Below, piece by piece: positions 1-7,637 of a stretch of DNA of 47,255 nt. Source of the stretch: Lachnospiraceae bacterium (GTDB lineage Bacteria; Bacillota; Clostridia; Lachnospirales; Lachnospiraceae). The notes under the pieces were generated by a model. It had not been told where the DNA came from. It ran no database searches and saw only the letters and a list, made by a program, of their open reading frames with translations. The DNA lies in NCBI GenBank assembly GCA_021199655.1, contig JAJQHQ010000042.1:1-47255 (forward strand), in the 5' to 3' direction. Both the position numbers and the translations under genes were made by a program. Numbering within the stretch: the stretch's first letter is position 1; every line of letters starts with the position of its first letter.

Positions 1-52
1 GCATATAGCCTTCGAAGAAGGCGGTCTGTGGCCTGCTGTTCTGAATAGTTAC
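1..52 (+). repeat. Right end of a truncated MITE-family repeat at the window edge
   Basis: The segment ends in CTGAATAGTTAC, the right terminal repeat of the 133-bp elements described below. It also carries a small hairpin (GCCTTC-GAA-GAAGGC). Its reverse complement shares CTATTCAG and CAGGCCACAGA-type blocks with the divergent copy at 29305, so the two form a second subfamily. The left part lies outside the window and no target duplication can be tested. Confidence 0.6.
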
Positions 53-123
53 TTTGTTTTCAGCTTTACTTAAAAAATAAAAAGCAGTACAATAACAGCA
101 TTACAGAGAAAGGAACATTTATT

Positions 124-720
124 ATGGAAAGCAATCGAATCCGGCAGCAGTTCGACTTCTGCCTTGAAATGGATAAGGAAAAAAACATCGGACGGCAGAC
201 ATATCTGTCTGACGGCGCAAGAAAAGAAAATGACGCGGAGCATGCCTGGCATATGGCGGTCATGACGCTGATCCTGAGCGAATACGCCAACGAAAAGATT
301 GATGTGCTTAAGACCATCAGTATGCTGCTGATCCACGACGTCGTGGAGATTGACGCGGGCGATACCTACGCCTACGACGAAGAAGGGAAAAAAACACAGC
401 GGCAGCGGGAGCTGGCCGCTGCCGAACATCTTTTTGGCCTGCTTCCGCCGGATCAGGGTGTAAAAATGCGCGCGCTCTGGGATGAATTCGAGGCAGAAGA
501 AACCGCAGAAGCGAAATTTGCCCGTACAATGGACAACATCCAGCCCGCCATGCTGAACGCGGCAGCAGGCGGAAAATCCTGGAGTGAAAAAGGTGTGCAT
601 CTTAGCCAGATACTGAACCGGAATAAAAATACCGCAAAAGGTTCCGAAACGCTCTGGAACTATTCGCGGGAACATTTTATCGAGCCGAATGTGGAGGCCG
701 GAAACATCCAGCCGGATTAA
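124..720 (+). CDS. HD-domain phosphohydrolase (YfbR/HDDC2-like)
   Basis: This 198-aa soluble protein belongs to the HD_3 type of metal-dependent phosphohydrolases. The metal-binding pattern is visible as H in ENDAEHAWHM (about residue 40), the HD doublet in LLIHDVVEIDAGD (about residues 76-77) and a later Asp in ARTMDNIQP. Family members related to YfbR and human HDDC2 dephosphorylate deoxynucleoside 5'-monophosphates; that activity is inferred here. Length matches the family. The start is supported by GAGAAAGGAAC about 10 nt upstream. The gene stands alone between a MITE remnant and the convergent sulfotransferase gene, so no operon partner hints at its substrate. Confidence 0.85.
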   Translation: MESNRIRQQFDFCLEMDKEKNIGRQTYLSDGARKENDAEHAWHMAVMTLILSEYANEKIDVLKTISMLLIHDVVEIDAGDTYAYDEEGKKTQRQRELAAAEHLFGLLPPDQGVKMRALWDEFEAEETAEAKFARTMDNIQPAMLNAAAGGKSWSEKGVHLSQILNRNKNTAKGSETLWNYSREHFIEPNVEAGNIQPD

Positions 721-788
721 AGAGCTGCCTCAAAGAGGCTTACACCTGTCCTGCTCCCCTGACGCACGAATGCAGACCACAAAAGGAT

Positions 789-1862
789 CTAAGCGGCATC
801 TTCCGGGCGTCTTCCGGAGCAGGCTGCACTTCTGGCATCCTGTACCCTGTTAAGATACGGTTCCGCCGGATACCAGAGCGTATCGAGGCTTCTGCCGGAA
901 AGCCGTTCGATCTGACGTACTTCCCCGGCAAAATATGCTTCCAGATATTTCCTTGTTTGCGGAAGCAGCACGCTCTTATCCTCATCCGGCAAAAGGCTCT
1001 CCTTTCGTTTCCTATCATAATATCCTCTAAATTTCTTATACGCGCCCGGGAGCCAATAGGTCAACGCCACAAACTCGTAGAAACCATAATGGAAGCCTTT
1101 GATGATCTGGAACTTTTTCGCCGCGTCGTCCGAAGCAGCCCGTTCATTCCCCTCGTTGGCACGAATCGAACAGTCGACATTCTCATCCTCTTCGATCCCG
1201 ATAAAGTCAAACAATTCCCGGCAGGCAGACTTCTCGTCGCGCACAAACTCTTCAAAAAAGACCAGATGGATATTCTCCTTCGGAAAAGTTCCCAGATATT
1301 CCTGAATGCAGGAATAATACCGACTCTGTGAAAACACAAGGTATTTCAGTCGTTTCCGCATGATCTGCTTTTCCTGCGCAGGATCATCCAGTACCGAATG
1401 CACATAACGATCAAACGCCTCTGCGTGCCCGTATTTCTGATCCTCACGCACAGCGCCCTTCGGAAGAAAGCCGCGTGCCAGAAAATATTTATACGCGGAA
1501 TATGCGCGATCCACCGGGTTGCGCATCATAAATATCAGTTTCGTATCGGGAGAAAAATCATGGCAGATCTTTTTCGCACATCCGGTAAACGTCAGCCCGG
1601 CGTTCACTTCTCCGCATCTTCGCGGGTCATCCGCATCGATATGACCGTAATAACGGCGCTTATAATACCATTTCCGTCCAAAAAACCACAGGCCCTCTAC
1701 ACGGTAATACATCGGCTCCTTTACATCACGGCATAACACGACATCTTTGTGCTGCTTTAGAATCTCAAAGAGGGTCGTCGTACCGCATTTCTGAAATCCC
1801 ATACAGAGAAATTCCGGATTCCGGCCACGTACTTTCCCGTTCTTTCTGTCTATCGCATCCAT
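789..1862 (-). CDS. Sulfotransferase family protein
   Basis: The 357-aa product looks like a PAPS-dependent sulfotransferase. The 5'-phosphosulfate loop is seen near the N-terminus as GFQKCGTTTLFEIL, where the Lys-Cys-Gly-Thr-Thr segment binds the PAPS 5'-phosphosulfate. The 3'-phosphate-binding motif appears as MRNPVDRAYSAYKYFL (about residues 112-127), with the conserved Arg and Ser. No signal peptide or membrane segment is evident, so it should act in the cytosol, probably on a carbohydrate or surface-polymer precursor; the acceptor cannot be read from the sequence. GGAGG lies 7 nt before the ATG. No PAPS-synthesis genes are nearby. The 3' end converges on the HD-domain gene. Confidence 0.85.
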   Translation of the reverse strand: MDAIDRKNGKVRGRNPEFLCMGFQKCGTTTLFEILKQHKDVVLCRDVKEPMYYRVEGLWFFGRKWYYKRRYYGHIDADDPRRCGEVNAGLTFTGCAKKICHDFSPDTKLIFMMRNPVDRAYSAYKYFLARGFLPKGAVREDQKYGHAEAFDRYVHSVLDDPAQEKQIMRKRLKYLVFSQSRYYSCIQEYLGTFPKENIHLVFFEEFVRDEKSACRELFDFIGIEEDENVDCSIRANEGNERAASDDAAKKFQIIKGFHYGFYEFVALTYWLPGAYKKFRGYYDRKRKESLLPDEDKSVLLPQTRKYLEAYFAGEVRQIERLSGRSLDTLWYPAEPYLNRVQDARSAACSGRRPEDAA

Positions 1863-1890
1863 TTCTGTTCCTCCGGTTCCGCGTCATATT

Positions 1891-2100
1891 CTAAAAGCGC
1901 TCTCCGCTTCACTCGGCGCTAATGGAAGCACTCTCCGCTCCGCTTCGGTCGGCGCTAAACGTCTCCGCTTCGCTACGGTCGGTGCTAAGCGAACATCCAC
2001 TGGATGTTCAGCACCGTCCACTGGACGATCAGCGCCCTCGCTCACTCGGCGGCAGGTAGCGCCGATGATGTAAAAAACGCTTCGCGTTTCATCGGCGCTA
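1891..2100. repeat. Cluster of degenerate short palindromic units
   Basis: Between the sulfotransferase start and the transporter stop lies a chain of modules, each a variable palindrome followed by a GCGCTAA/AGCACC/AGCGCC-type tail. Examples are units with CTCCGCTTCGCTACGG, GAACATCCA-C-TGGATGTTC (1991-2009) and GTCCA-C-TGGAC (2016-2026). The last is a large hairpin with 12-bp perfect arms, 2057-2068 and 2089-2100, plus an inner AACGC-TTC-GCGTT stem. The distal arm contains the stop codon of the transporter gene, so the hairpin may terminate or protect that transcript. No T-tract is seen. Confidence 0.75.
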
Positions 2101-2868
2101 CAGGAACGACTCCCACAGCATCATCAGCCCCAGCCCAAACAGCACGACTCCAGTCACACGGTTCGTCGTCTTGTCTTTCAGATGGTTCGATATTGCCGCG
2201 GAGACCAATGCGGCAATCAGAGTAGACACAACGCAGATCACCAATGCCGGAATATAATTTACAACATCTCCGAAATAAAAATGTGAGACGGCACCGGTAA
2301 ACGCAATGAAAGTCATTACAAAAACGCTTGTCCCGACCGCTGTCTTCAGATCATAGCGGAGAATCGTCGTCAGGATAAACAGCATCATCATTCCGCCGCC
2401 CAGTCCCATAAATCCGCAGTAAAATCCGATCACAACTCCGCAGATCACAGAGAGCAGCGGGCGATATTTCTCTGGAATAAAGAGACCAAGCTCTGCCTGC
2501 TTTGTTGCAGGAAAGAGAATAAAACGAAGCCCCAGAAAAGTCGTAAATACGACGGACAGACGTCCCATCTCCAGATCCGGCATATATTGTGAAAAATAAC
2601 TTCCCAGAATGGTCATGAGCAACACCGCCGCTACCATCATCATTCCGTGCTTAATATCCAGATTGTCATTCTTCTTATAAACATAAGCGGAGCACGCAGA
2701 GGCAAGCACATCGGAAGCCAGCCCGATCCCTACCGCCTCATACCACGGGACTCCGAGAAATGTCACCAGCATCGGCACGATCGCCGTCGTCGCCGACATC
2801 CCGGCGAATCCGGTACCCAGTCCCGCCGCAATACCGGCTGACACGCAAACCATAAGTAACCTGTACAT
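2098..2868 (-). CDS. TSUP-family (TauE/SafE) membrane transporter
   Basis: A 256-aa hydrophobic protein with about eight membrane segments in two similar halves, typical of the TauE/SafE (TSUP) family. Each half has a glycine-rich stretch: AGLGTGFAGMSATTAIVP near the N-terminus and GFYCGFMGLGGGMMMLF about residue 148. Members move sulfite, sulfoacetate, organosulfonates or related small anions across the cytoplasmic membrane; the substrate here is unknown. The neighbouring sulfotransferase is in the same orientation but lies 235 bp downstream across a repeat cluster, so a functional link through sulfur metabolism is only a possibility. The stop codon lies in the arm of a 12-bp hairpin. Confidence 0.85.
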   Translation of the reverse strand: MYRLLMVCVSAGIAAGLGTGFAGMSATTAIVPMLVTFLGVPWYEAVGIGLASDVLASACSAYVYKKNDNLDIKHGMMMVAAVLLMTILGSYFSQYMPDLEMGRLSVVFTTFLGLRFILFPATKQAELGLFIPEKYRPLLSVICGVVIGFYCGFMGLGGGMMMLFILTTILRYDLKTAVGTSVFVMTFIAFTGAVSHFYFGDVVNYIPALVICVVSTLIAALVSAAISNHLKDKTTNRVTGVVLFGLGLMMLWESFL

Positions 2869-3054
2869 AAAATTTTATCCTTCAACAGTAAACCTGATAG
2901 TCATAGTAATACAATCAGCATGTAATAACAAGAAAAATAGAATTAAAAAAATATAAAAACTGAATAAAATTCGAATAAACTCGAAATATTCCCTTAAGTT
3001 TTCCATCAGTTATTATAAAGTTCCCACGTCTTTTGTCAAGCAAAAAAACTGTGT

Positions 3055-3309
3055 TCACCCCTTCATGTGAAGATACTTCTCCCGCGTAGCCATTCCCCCG
3101 CGCAGATGCCGCTCCTGCTTGTTCACGTCCAGCACTCTGCGCACATCCTGCGACAAAGACGGATTGATCTCCCGCAGTCTGTCTACCATATCCTTATGTA
3201 CTGTGCTCTTACTGACACCAAACCGCTTTGCAGCCTCTCTCACGGTCGCCCTGCTCTCAATGATATAATCCGCTATTGTAAGAACCCGCTCTTCTATGTA
3301 CTCTTTCAA
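3055..3309 (-). CDS. spoIIID: Sporulation transcriptional regulator SpoIIID
   Basis: An 84-aa DNA-binding protein of the mother-cell sporulation programme. It matches SpoIIID throughout: KEYIEERVLTIADYI, then the helix-turn-helix TVREAAKRFGVSKSTVHKD (about residues 22-40), then the basic C-terminal tail RHLRGGMATREKYLHMKG. In Bacillus, SpoIIID modifies sigma-E-dependent transcription, and this role is expected here. I chose the internal TTG at 3309 over a TTG 30 nt upstream because GGGGGA lies 7-8 nt before it and because the protein then aligns with the known N-terminus. That Shine-Dalgarno sequence sits inside a long hairpin (see 3314-3356). The gene is monocistronic in this window. Confidence 0.95.
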   Translation of the reverse strand: MKEYIEERVLTIADYIIESRATVREAAKRFGVSKSTVHKDMVDRLREINPSLSQDVRRVLDVNKQERHLRGGMATREKYLHMKG

Positions 3310-3313
3310 GGAA

Positions 3314-3356
3314 ATTCCCCCGAAACGACTTCTTAACAAAGTCTATTCGGGGGAAT
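3314..3356 (-). promoter_or_regulatory. Hairpin sequestering the spoIIID ribosome binding site
   Basis: On the coding strand, arms ATTCCCCCGAA and TTCGGGGGAAT (11 bp, perfect) enclose a second stem GACTT/AAGTC with a 7-nt loop. The 3' arm contains the GGGGGA Shine-Dalgarno sequence of spoIIID, which ends 7 nt before the TTG start. An RNA with this sequence would hide the ribosome site. It lacks a downstream U-tract, so it is not a terminator. A role in translational control is inferred. Confidence 0.7.
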
Positions 3357-3391
3357 CGTAAAACAGACCTTTTGCCAGCAACAGGAATCTG

Positions 3392-3871
3392 TCAATCGTG
3401 CTTTCCGCGCCTGGTCCCTGATGTGAACGAAAAAACAAAGTTTAATTCCAGAAGTCCGTCATCTCTCACAGCAAAGTCCATGCTGTCCGCCTCCCGGATC
3501 AGCATGATAAGAATTTCCTTCATTTCAGGCGGTGTAGATGACATGATCATCATACGATCAGCGCTAAAGGTTACGGAGCCAAAAGATTGTCCTGCTTCTG
3601 CGACTATATCAAGCGGCAGCGTCTCTGCAAATTCCATGGCACTGTTGCATATACTTTCGAACAGATCAAATTTTTCCCTTTGAACGACATGAAAATTATG
3701 TCTCCGATCACTCAGGGTCCGCTCCAGCGTCTCCTGAGCCTTCAGCGAAGGATCCCGTTCATCTTCATCCATCTCGCTTTCTGAAAAGGACGTCATTTCT
3801 TTCTCCGCTTTTTGCTCTGCCTTTTTCCAGAGTGCAGCTTCCTCTGTATAAAATTTTCTTTCCAGTTTCAT
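3392..3871 (-). CDS. Hypothetical protein, predicted cytosolic
   Basis: I do not recognise this 159-aa protein. It is highly charged, with a Lys/Glu-rich N-terminal helix (about residues 5-50: repeated EKE, DEDERD) and a C-terminal half resembling a small alpha/beta domain (LDIVAEAGQSFGSVTFSADRM, then LELNFVFSF). No signal peptide, membrane segment or metal motif is visible. AAAGGG about 9 nt before the ATG supports the start. It is transcribed divergently from the XRE regulator gene (start 4025), with a 153-bp AT-rich spacer that presumably holds both promoters. This arrangement makes it a plausible target of that regulator. Confidence 0.6.
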   Translation of the reverse strand: MKLERKFYTEEAALWKKAEQKAEKEMTSFSESEMDEDERDPSLKAQETLERTLSDRRHNFHVVQREKFDLFESICNSAMEFAETLPLDIVAEAGQSFGSVTFSADRMMIMSSTPPEMKEILIMLIREADSMDFAVRDDGLLELNFVFSFTSGTRRGKHD

Positions 3872-4024
3872 ACTTGTTTTCCCTTTCCGCCTGTTTCGGA
3901 TGAAATCCGTATTCTAAAGGCTTACAAGATATAGTCTATCAGAATCTATTAAAAACTACAATCGTAATGTATGCTAAAAACGCACAAAAAACTATCTGAC
4001 TGTTTACGAGGTACAGGTGATAAA

Positions 4025-4366
4025 ATGAATCAGAACTCCATAGGAAAAAGGATCAGTGAAGTAAGGAAAGACCGCGGTTACAGCGGCGAACAGTTCGCAG
4101 AACTGGTACATATCACTCCTGTCTATGCAAGGCAGATTGAATCCGAAAAATCCAAAAAGGCCCCAAGCCTGCCGTTGCTGATCGATATCTGCAACACGCT
4201 CCGTGTCTCCCCTGATTATCTGCTGCGTGATCTGCTCATCAACAACGAAATAACGGAAATCCATGAGCTGGAAACTCTCTGGATGACTCTGCCGCCTTCA
4301 AAACAGAACCTGGCGGTTTCGATGATTAAAGCCGCTTTAAAATGCTGCGAGGATTCAGCTGAATAA
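4025..4366 (+). CDS. XRE-family helix-turn-helix regulator
   Basis: A 113-aa protein with an N-terminal Cro/C1-type helix-turn-helix (about residues 6-62): IGKRISEVRKDRGYSGEQFA, then VHITPVYARQIESEKSKKAP and LPLLIDICNTLRVSPDYLL. The C-terminal 45 residues form a helix-rich tail (LETLWMTLPPSKQNLAVSMI) that probably mediates dimerisation. This layout is common in clostridial single-domain regulators; its target is unknown. I place the start at 4025 rather than the upstream ATG at 3971 because GAGGTACAGGTG precedes it and the domain begins directly after. It is divergent from the unknown gene ending at 3392. Confidence 0.88.
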   Translation: MNQNSIGKRISEVRKDRGYSGEQFAELVHITPVYARQIESEKSKKAPSLPLLIDICNTLRVSPDYLLRDLLINNEITEIHELETLWMTLPPSKQNLAVSMIKAALKCCEDSAE

Positions 4367-4463
4367 ACCCGCCGTCAATATATGTCAGGCTCCGGTCATA
4401 TGGCTGCGTATGCCAGTGGCTGTTATTTGTTTCGCGTTTTTTCGCCGAACAGGATGTGCAAAA

Positions 4464-4500
4464 TGTCGGCATCAGTTCCGTCCGGATAAAGATGCCGACA
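4464..4500 (-). terminator. Intrinsic terminator of the DUF6809-like gene
   Basis: Arms TGTCGGCATC and GATGCCGACA form a perfect 10-bp stem. On the minus strand the stem is followed by ATTTTG. It lies 14 nt after the stop of the leftward gene 4514-4819. Confidence 0.6.
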
Positions 4501-4513
4501 CCATCGGAATTCT

Positions 4514-4819
4514 TTAAGCATTCTCCTGCTCTTTATCCTCACTCATAAGAAAAGGAGATTCATACGCTTCCCGCATTAGCCGCATTCCCATGGACATACC
4601 ATATCTGAATATTTCCTTGTTCTGTATATCCTCGGAAACGGAAAGCAGATCACAAAGCTCCTCTACCATGTCGTACTCTTTTTTCTCAAGCGTTTCCTCA
4701 AGCCGCTTCATCAGGGCATCGATTTCCCGATTGGTCTTATCATACTCCGGATTGTCAGGCACAATCTGCTCTCCCGGATAGATTTTGCCGTCAAAAAGCG
4801 AATCCATAACGCTCATCAT
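4514..4819 (-). CDS. Small helical protein, DUF6809-like
   Basis: This 101-aa protein has the features of the DUF6809 group seen in Lachnospiraceae: a short N-terminal LFDGKIYPGEQIVPDNPEY segment, a long charged helix (ALMKRLEETLEKKEYDMVEE), and a C-terminal IFRYGMSMGMRLMREA helix. The assignment is from memory of family appearance, not from a search. The family's function is unknown. AAAGGAGG precedes two adjacent ATG codons (4819 and 4816), and either could be the start. There is no signal peptide. It is followed by a clear intrinsic terminator, so it forms a single-gene unit convergent with the XRE regulator. Confidence 0.65.
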   Translation of the reverse strand: MMSVMDSLFDGKIYPGEQIVPDNPEYDKTNREIDALMKRLEETLEKKEYDMVEELCDLLSVSEDIQNKEIFRYGMSMGMRLMREAYESPFLMSEDKEQENA

Positions 4820-4998
4820 TTAGCCTCCTTTCGCATTCCTGCCATTTTTCTGATACGATCAGCGGGATCAATCACAGAATCACTATATCACAGTCCCGGT
4901 GATAGGGCAAGCGTTTTTGTGATTTCATCTTATCATCTGTGATATAATATCGATCTCCGTCCGTTCCCGCAAAATTATAGTTCTATCTTACCACAATT

Positions 4999-5131
4999 GT
5001 AACTGTTCAGTACCTTCACAGTTACGAGGGAAAATCCATTTAAAATCGCTTCGCGATAGGATTTTCCCTTGCAACATTTACGTTTCATACGTACCTCGCA
5101 GCAAGTGCGAGGTACTGTCCTGAATAGTTAC
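4999..5131 (+). mobile_element. MITE copy A (IS66-like ends), 133 bp
   Basis: The element starts GTAACTGTTCAG and ends CTGAATAGTTAC, giving imperfect terminal inverted repeats. It is flanked by a perfect 8-bp duplication, CCACAATT (4991-4998 and 5132-5139). Inside are three stems: the left-end hairpin GTAACTGT/ACAGTTAC, a middle stem GGGAAAATCC/GGATTTTCCC (5028-5037, 5059-5068) with inner ATCGC-TTC-GCGAT, and a right hairpin GTACCTCGCA/TGCGAGGTAC (5091-5115) with loop GCAAG. It has no coding capacity. GTAA tips with 8-bp duplications fit the IS66 transposase family, so mobilisation in trans by an IS66-type element is inferred. Confidence 0.85.
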
Positions 5132-5191
5132 CCACAATTTTACTATGATTTTCCCGATTTCGTGGTAAAATATATGATACAAGGGACAAAA

Positions 5192-5217
5192 GGTCAGGAA
5201 TGGAACGCTCGCGTTCC
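5192..5217 (+). repeat. Short hairpin repeat sharing GGTCAGGAATGGAACGC
   Basis: The 17-mer GGTCAGGAATGGAACGC (5192-5208) overlaps a perfect GGAACGC/GCGTTCC hairpin. The same 17-mer occurs on the opposite strand at 8305-8321, again in a palindrome. It lies in the 467-bp intergenic stretch 4820-5286, which otherwise holds MITE copy A and, between 4860 and 4950, several TGTGAT/ATCACA motifs whose meaning I cannot assign. Confidence 0.5.
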
Positions 5218-5286
5218 TATTCATAGCCTTGGGGACCGCAACAATATAAAGCAGCAAAAAAGAATAAAACACAGGAGGAAGCTTCT

Positions 5287-6078
5287 ATGCCCGCAATATA
5301 CGCCCATGACCGTTTTGGCACCGATGTCCGCAATCACATGAATGAATCCTTAAACACACTTACCAGCCGCTTTCATCCGGCCTACAGGGAAGGGCTTCAG
5401 GGTCCGGACATTTTCTTTTTCTATCATCCGTGGTGTAAAAATCAGGTACAGCGGTACGGCACACATCTTCATGAAGCGGGAGCTGCCCCTTTTTTCCGCC
5501 ACGCGCTCTCTGTCATTCGCAAGTACGGCCGCGACAGCAGCCAATACGCCTACCTGCTCGGCTATATCTGCCACTTCACTCTGGACAGTGAATGCCATCC
5601 TTATATCGAAGATCAGATTTTGCAAAGCGGTGTCGCACATCTGGAGATTGAAGCTGAATTTGAAAAATATCTGCTTCGTGAAGACAATGAAGACCCGGTA
5701 GGCTTCCATTCGGCAGACCTCATCTATACGGATTCAGATACCGCAGAAGCGATCGCGCCGTTTTTCCCTTCGATGGATACCGGAAAAGTACAGTCCTCCC
5801 TGCGCGGTATGCGCTTTGTAAAGGACCTCTTCCGCGCGCCAAATCCGCTGAAGCAGGGCACGATCAACACCATCATGAAGCTCATAAGGCAATATCATAA
5901 AATGAATGGGCTGATGAACCAGCGGAAAGACAATCCACTCTGTGATGAGAGCAACCGAAAGCTGCGGGAGCTTTATGAAAACGCGGTTCCGCTGGCTGTC
6001 TCACTGCAGGAACAGTTTGACGAATGTCTGCGCACCGGGAAAAAGCTGCCTGAACGCTTTCACCGGAATTTTGAATGA
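5287..6078 (+). CDS. Zinc-dependent phospholipase C family protein
   Basis: A 263-aa protein resembling the Zn_dep_PLPC (phospholipase C/S1-P1-nuclease fold) family. Candidate metal ligands are the histidines and acidic residues in YAHDRFG near the N-terminus, GTHLHEAG (about residue 60) and the signature GYICHFTLDSECHPYIED (about residues 92-109). No signal peptide is visible, so this member is probably cytosolic, unlike secreted clostridial alpha-toxin; lipid hydrolysis is therefore not certain. ACAGGAGGAAGC precedes the ATG by a few nucleotides. It is followed 78 bp later by the co-directional MFS transporter. MITE copy A is inserted about 150 bp upstream, between this gene and whatever drives it. 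Confidence 0.75.
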   Translation: MPAIYAHDRFGTDVRNHMNESLNTLTSRFHPAYREGLQGPDIFFFYHPWCKNQVQRYGTHLHEAGAAPFFRHALSVIRKYGRDSSQYAYLLGYICHFTLDSECHPYIEDQILQSGVAHLEIEAEFEKYLLREDNEDPVGFHSADLIYTDSDTAEAIAPFFPSMDTGKVQSSLRGMRFVKDLFRAPNPLKQGTINTIMKLIRQYHKMNGLMNQRKDNPLCDESNRKLRELYENAVPLAVSLQEQFDECLRTGKKLPERFHRNFE

Positions 6079-6156
6079 TCATGGAACAATTTCCAAAAAC
6101 AATCGAACGTATGTGAAAGAACCGTAACAGGAACAAGAAACAGGGAGTACAAAAAT

Positions 6157-7539
6157 ATGAGTGAGAATAAGAACAACACCGGCAGCAGGCACAACAAAAA
6201 TAGCAATGGCAGCAGCACAAAAAAAGAGCATCTGACCCGGCTTGAAATCTACTGGATCCTCTATGACGTGGGGAATTCCGCTTTTGTGCTGCTCGTCGCG
6301 ACGATTTTGCCGATCTATTTTAATTATCTGGCAGACTCGGCCGGCATCAGTGAGGTGGACTATCTTGCGTACTGGGGCTACGCGGCGTCAGTTGCGACCA
6401 TTGCAGTCGCGCTGATCGGTCCGGTGCTCGGAAGCATCGCGGACACACAGAATTACAAAAAACCGCTGTTTACGATCTGCATGATGATCGGCGTTATCGG
6501 CTGTGCCGCACTTTCCGTCCCGACCTCATGGATCATCTTTCTGGCCGTTTTTGTTGTTGCAAAGATTGGTTTCAACGCCAGCCTGATCTTCTATGACTCC
6601 ATGCTTACGGATATCACGACGGAAGACAGATTCGACTCCGTCTCCTCCAGCGGCTATGCCTGGGGATATATCGGCAGCTGCATTCCGTTCGTAATTTCGC
6701 TCGTCTTCGTGCTGCTCTATGATTCAATTGGAATTACGTTCCGGACGGCTATGACGATTGCATTTTTCTTAAACGCCGTCTGGTGGCTGCTTGTCACACT
6801 GCCTCTGCTGAAAAATTATAAGCAAACGCATTTTGCAGCAGAAAGTACACCCGGGCAAGCCGGCAGTGAGAGCCTTTCCGGGCAGGGGAACAATGCATCC
6901 GGCATAGTCAGCGATACAACACGGAAAACATCACTGGTACGGGACAGCTTCTCCCGTCTCGGTCATACCTTTGCGGAAATATTCAGGCAGAAAAATATCT
7001 TTTATTATCTGCTTGCATTCTTTTTCTTTATTGACGGCGTGTACACTATCATCGATATGGCGACCGCCTATGGCAGTGCGCTTGGTCTTGACAGCACAGG
7101 TCTTCTGCTTGCCCTGCTCGTAACTCAGATCGTCGCCTTCCCGTTTGCGCTGATCTTTGGACGCCTCTCCAAAAGCTTCCGCACGGACCAGCTCATCCGC
7201 TTCTGCATCGGTGCATACACGCTCATCGCCCTTTTTGCGATCCAGCTGGACCGGCAATGGGAATTCTGGCTTCTCGCCGTCTGTGTCGGTATGTTTCAGG
7301 GTGCCATTCAGGCACTGTCCCGCTCCTATTTCGCGAAAATCATTCCGCCTGAAAAATCCGGCGAATATTTCGGCATCTATGACATCTTCGGCAAAGGCGC
7401 TTCTTTCATGGGCACTTTTCTGGTTGGTGTCGTCGCGCAGATCACCGGCCTTGCAAATGCGGGAGTCGCCGTTCTCGCAGTTCTCTTCGTTATCGGTTTT
7501 CTGCTGTTCGGCAAAGCTGCAAAGCTGAACCGGGTATAA
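6157..7539 (+). CDS. UMF1-family MFS transporter
   Basis: This 460-aa protein has the features of the UMF1 (Atg22-like) branch of the major facilitator superfamily. After a hydrophilic Ser/Asn-rich N-terminal tail comes EIYWILYDVGNSAFVLLVAT, the characteristic first membrane segment with the Asp-x-Gly-Asn-Ser motif. Eleven to twelve membrane segments follow, with a long cytosolic loop (about residues 225-265, Gly/Ser-rich) between the two halves. Yeast Atg22 exports amino acids from the vacuole; substrates of bacterial members are mostly unknown. The ATG follows CAGGGAGT. The gene ends before a GC-rich hairpin (7551-7588) and a bidirectional terminator. Possibly co-transcribed with the upstream phospholipase-like gene. 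Confidence 0.85.
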   Translation: MSENKNNTGSRHNKNSNGSSTKKEHLTRLEIYWILYDVGNSAFVLLVATILPIYFNYLADSAGISEVDYLAYWGYAASVATIAVALIGPVLGSIADTQNYKKPLFTICMMIGVIGCAALSVPTSWIIFLAVFVVAKIGFNASLIFYDSMLTDITTEDRFDSVSSSGYAWGYIGSCIPFVISLVFVLLYDSIGITFRTAMTIAFFLNAVWWLLVTLPLLKNYKQTHFAAESTPGQAGSESLSGQGNNASGIVSDTTRKTSLVRDSFSRLGHTFAEIFRQKNIFYYLLAFFFFIDGVYTIIDMATAYGSALGLDSTGLLLALLVTQIVAFPFALIFGRLSKSFRTDQLIRFCIGAYTLIALFAIQLDRQWEFWLLAVCVGMFQGAIQALSRSYFAKIIPPEKSGEYFGIYDIFGKGASFMGTFLVGVVAQITGLANAGVAVLAVLFVIGFLLFGKAAKLNRV

Positions 7540-7550
7540 AACAGAATGCG

Positions 7551-7588
7551 CCCTGACGCTCTCCCGCGCCCGTTGCTGAGCGTCAGGG
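7551..7588 (+). other. GC-rich hairpin downstream of the MFS gene
   Basis: Arms CCCTGACGCTC and GAGCGTCAGGG form a perfect 11-bp stem just after the transporter stop codon. No T-tract follows immediately, so it may stabilise the mRNA end or act together with the terminator at 7597. Confidence 0.5.
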
Positions 7589-7596
7589 GCATACAG

Positions 7597-7633
7597 AAAA
7601 AGAGTTCCGATCTTCATGATCAGAACTCTTTTT
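7597..7633. terminator. Bidirectional intrinsic terminator
   Basis: AAAAAGAGTTC and GAACTCTTTTT bracket an inner GATC-type stem. The hairpin has a T-run on both strands, so it can end the rightward MFS transcript and the leftward tRNA transcript. Confidence 0.85.
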
Positions 7634-7637
7634 ATCA

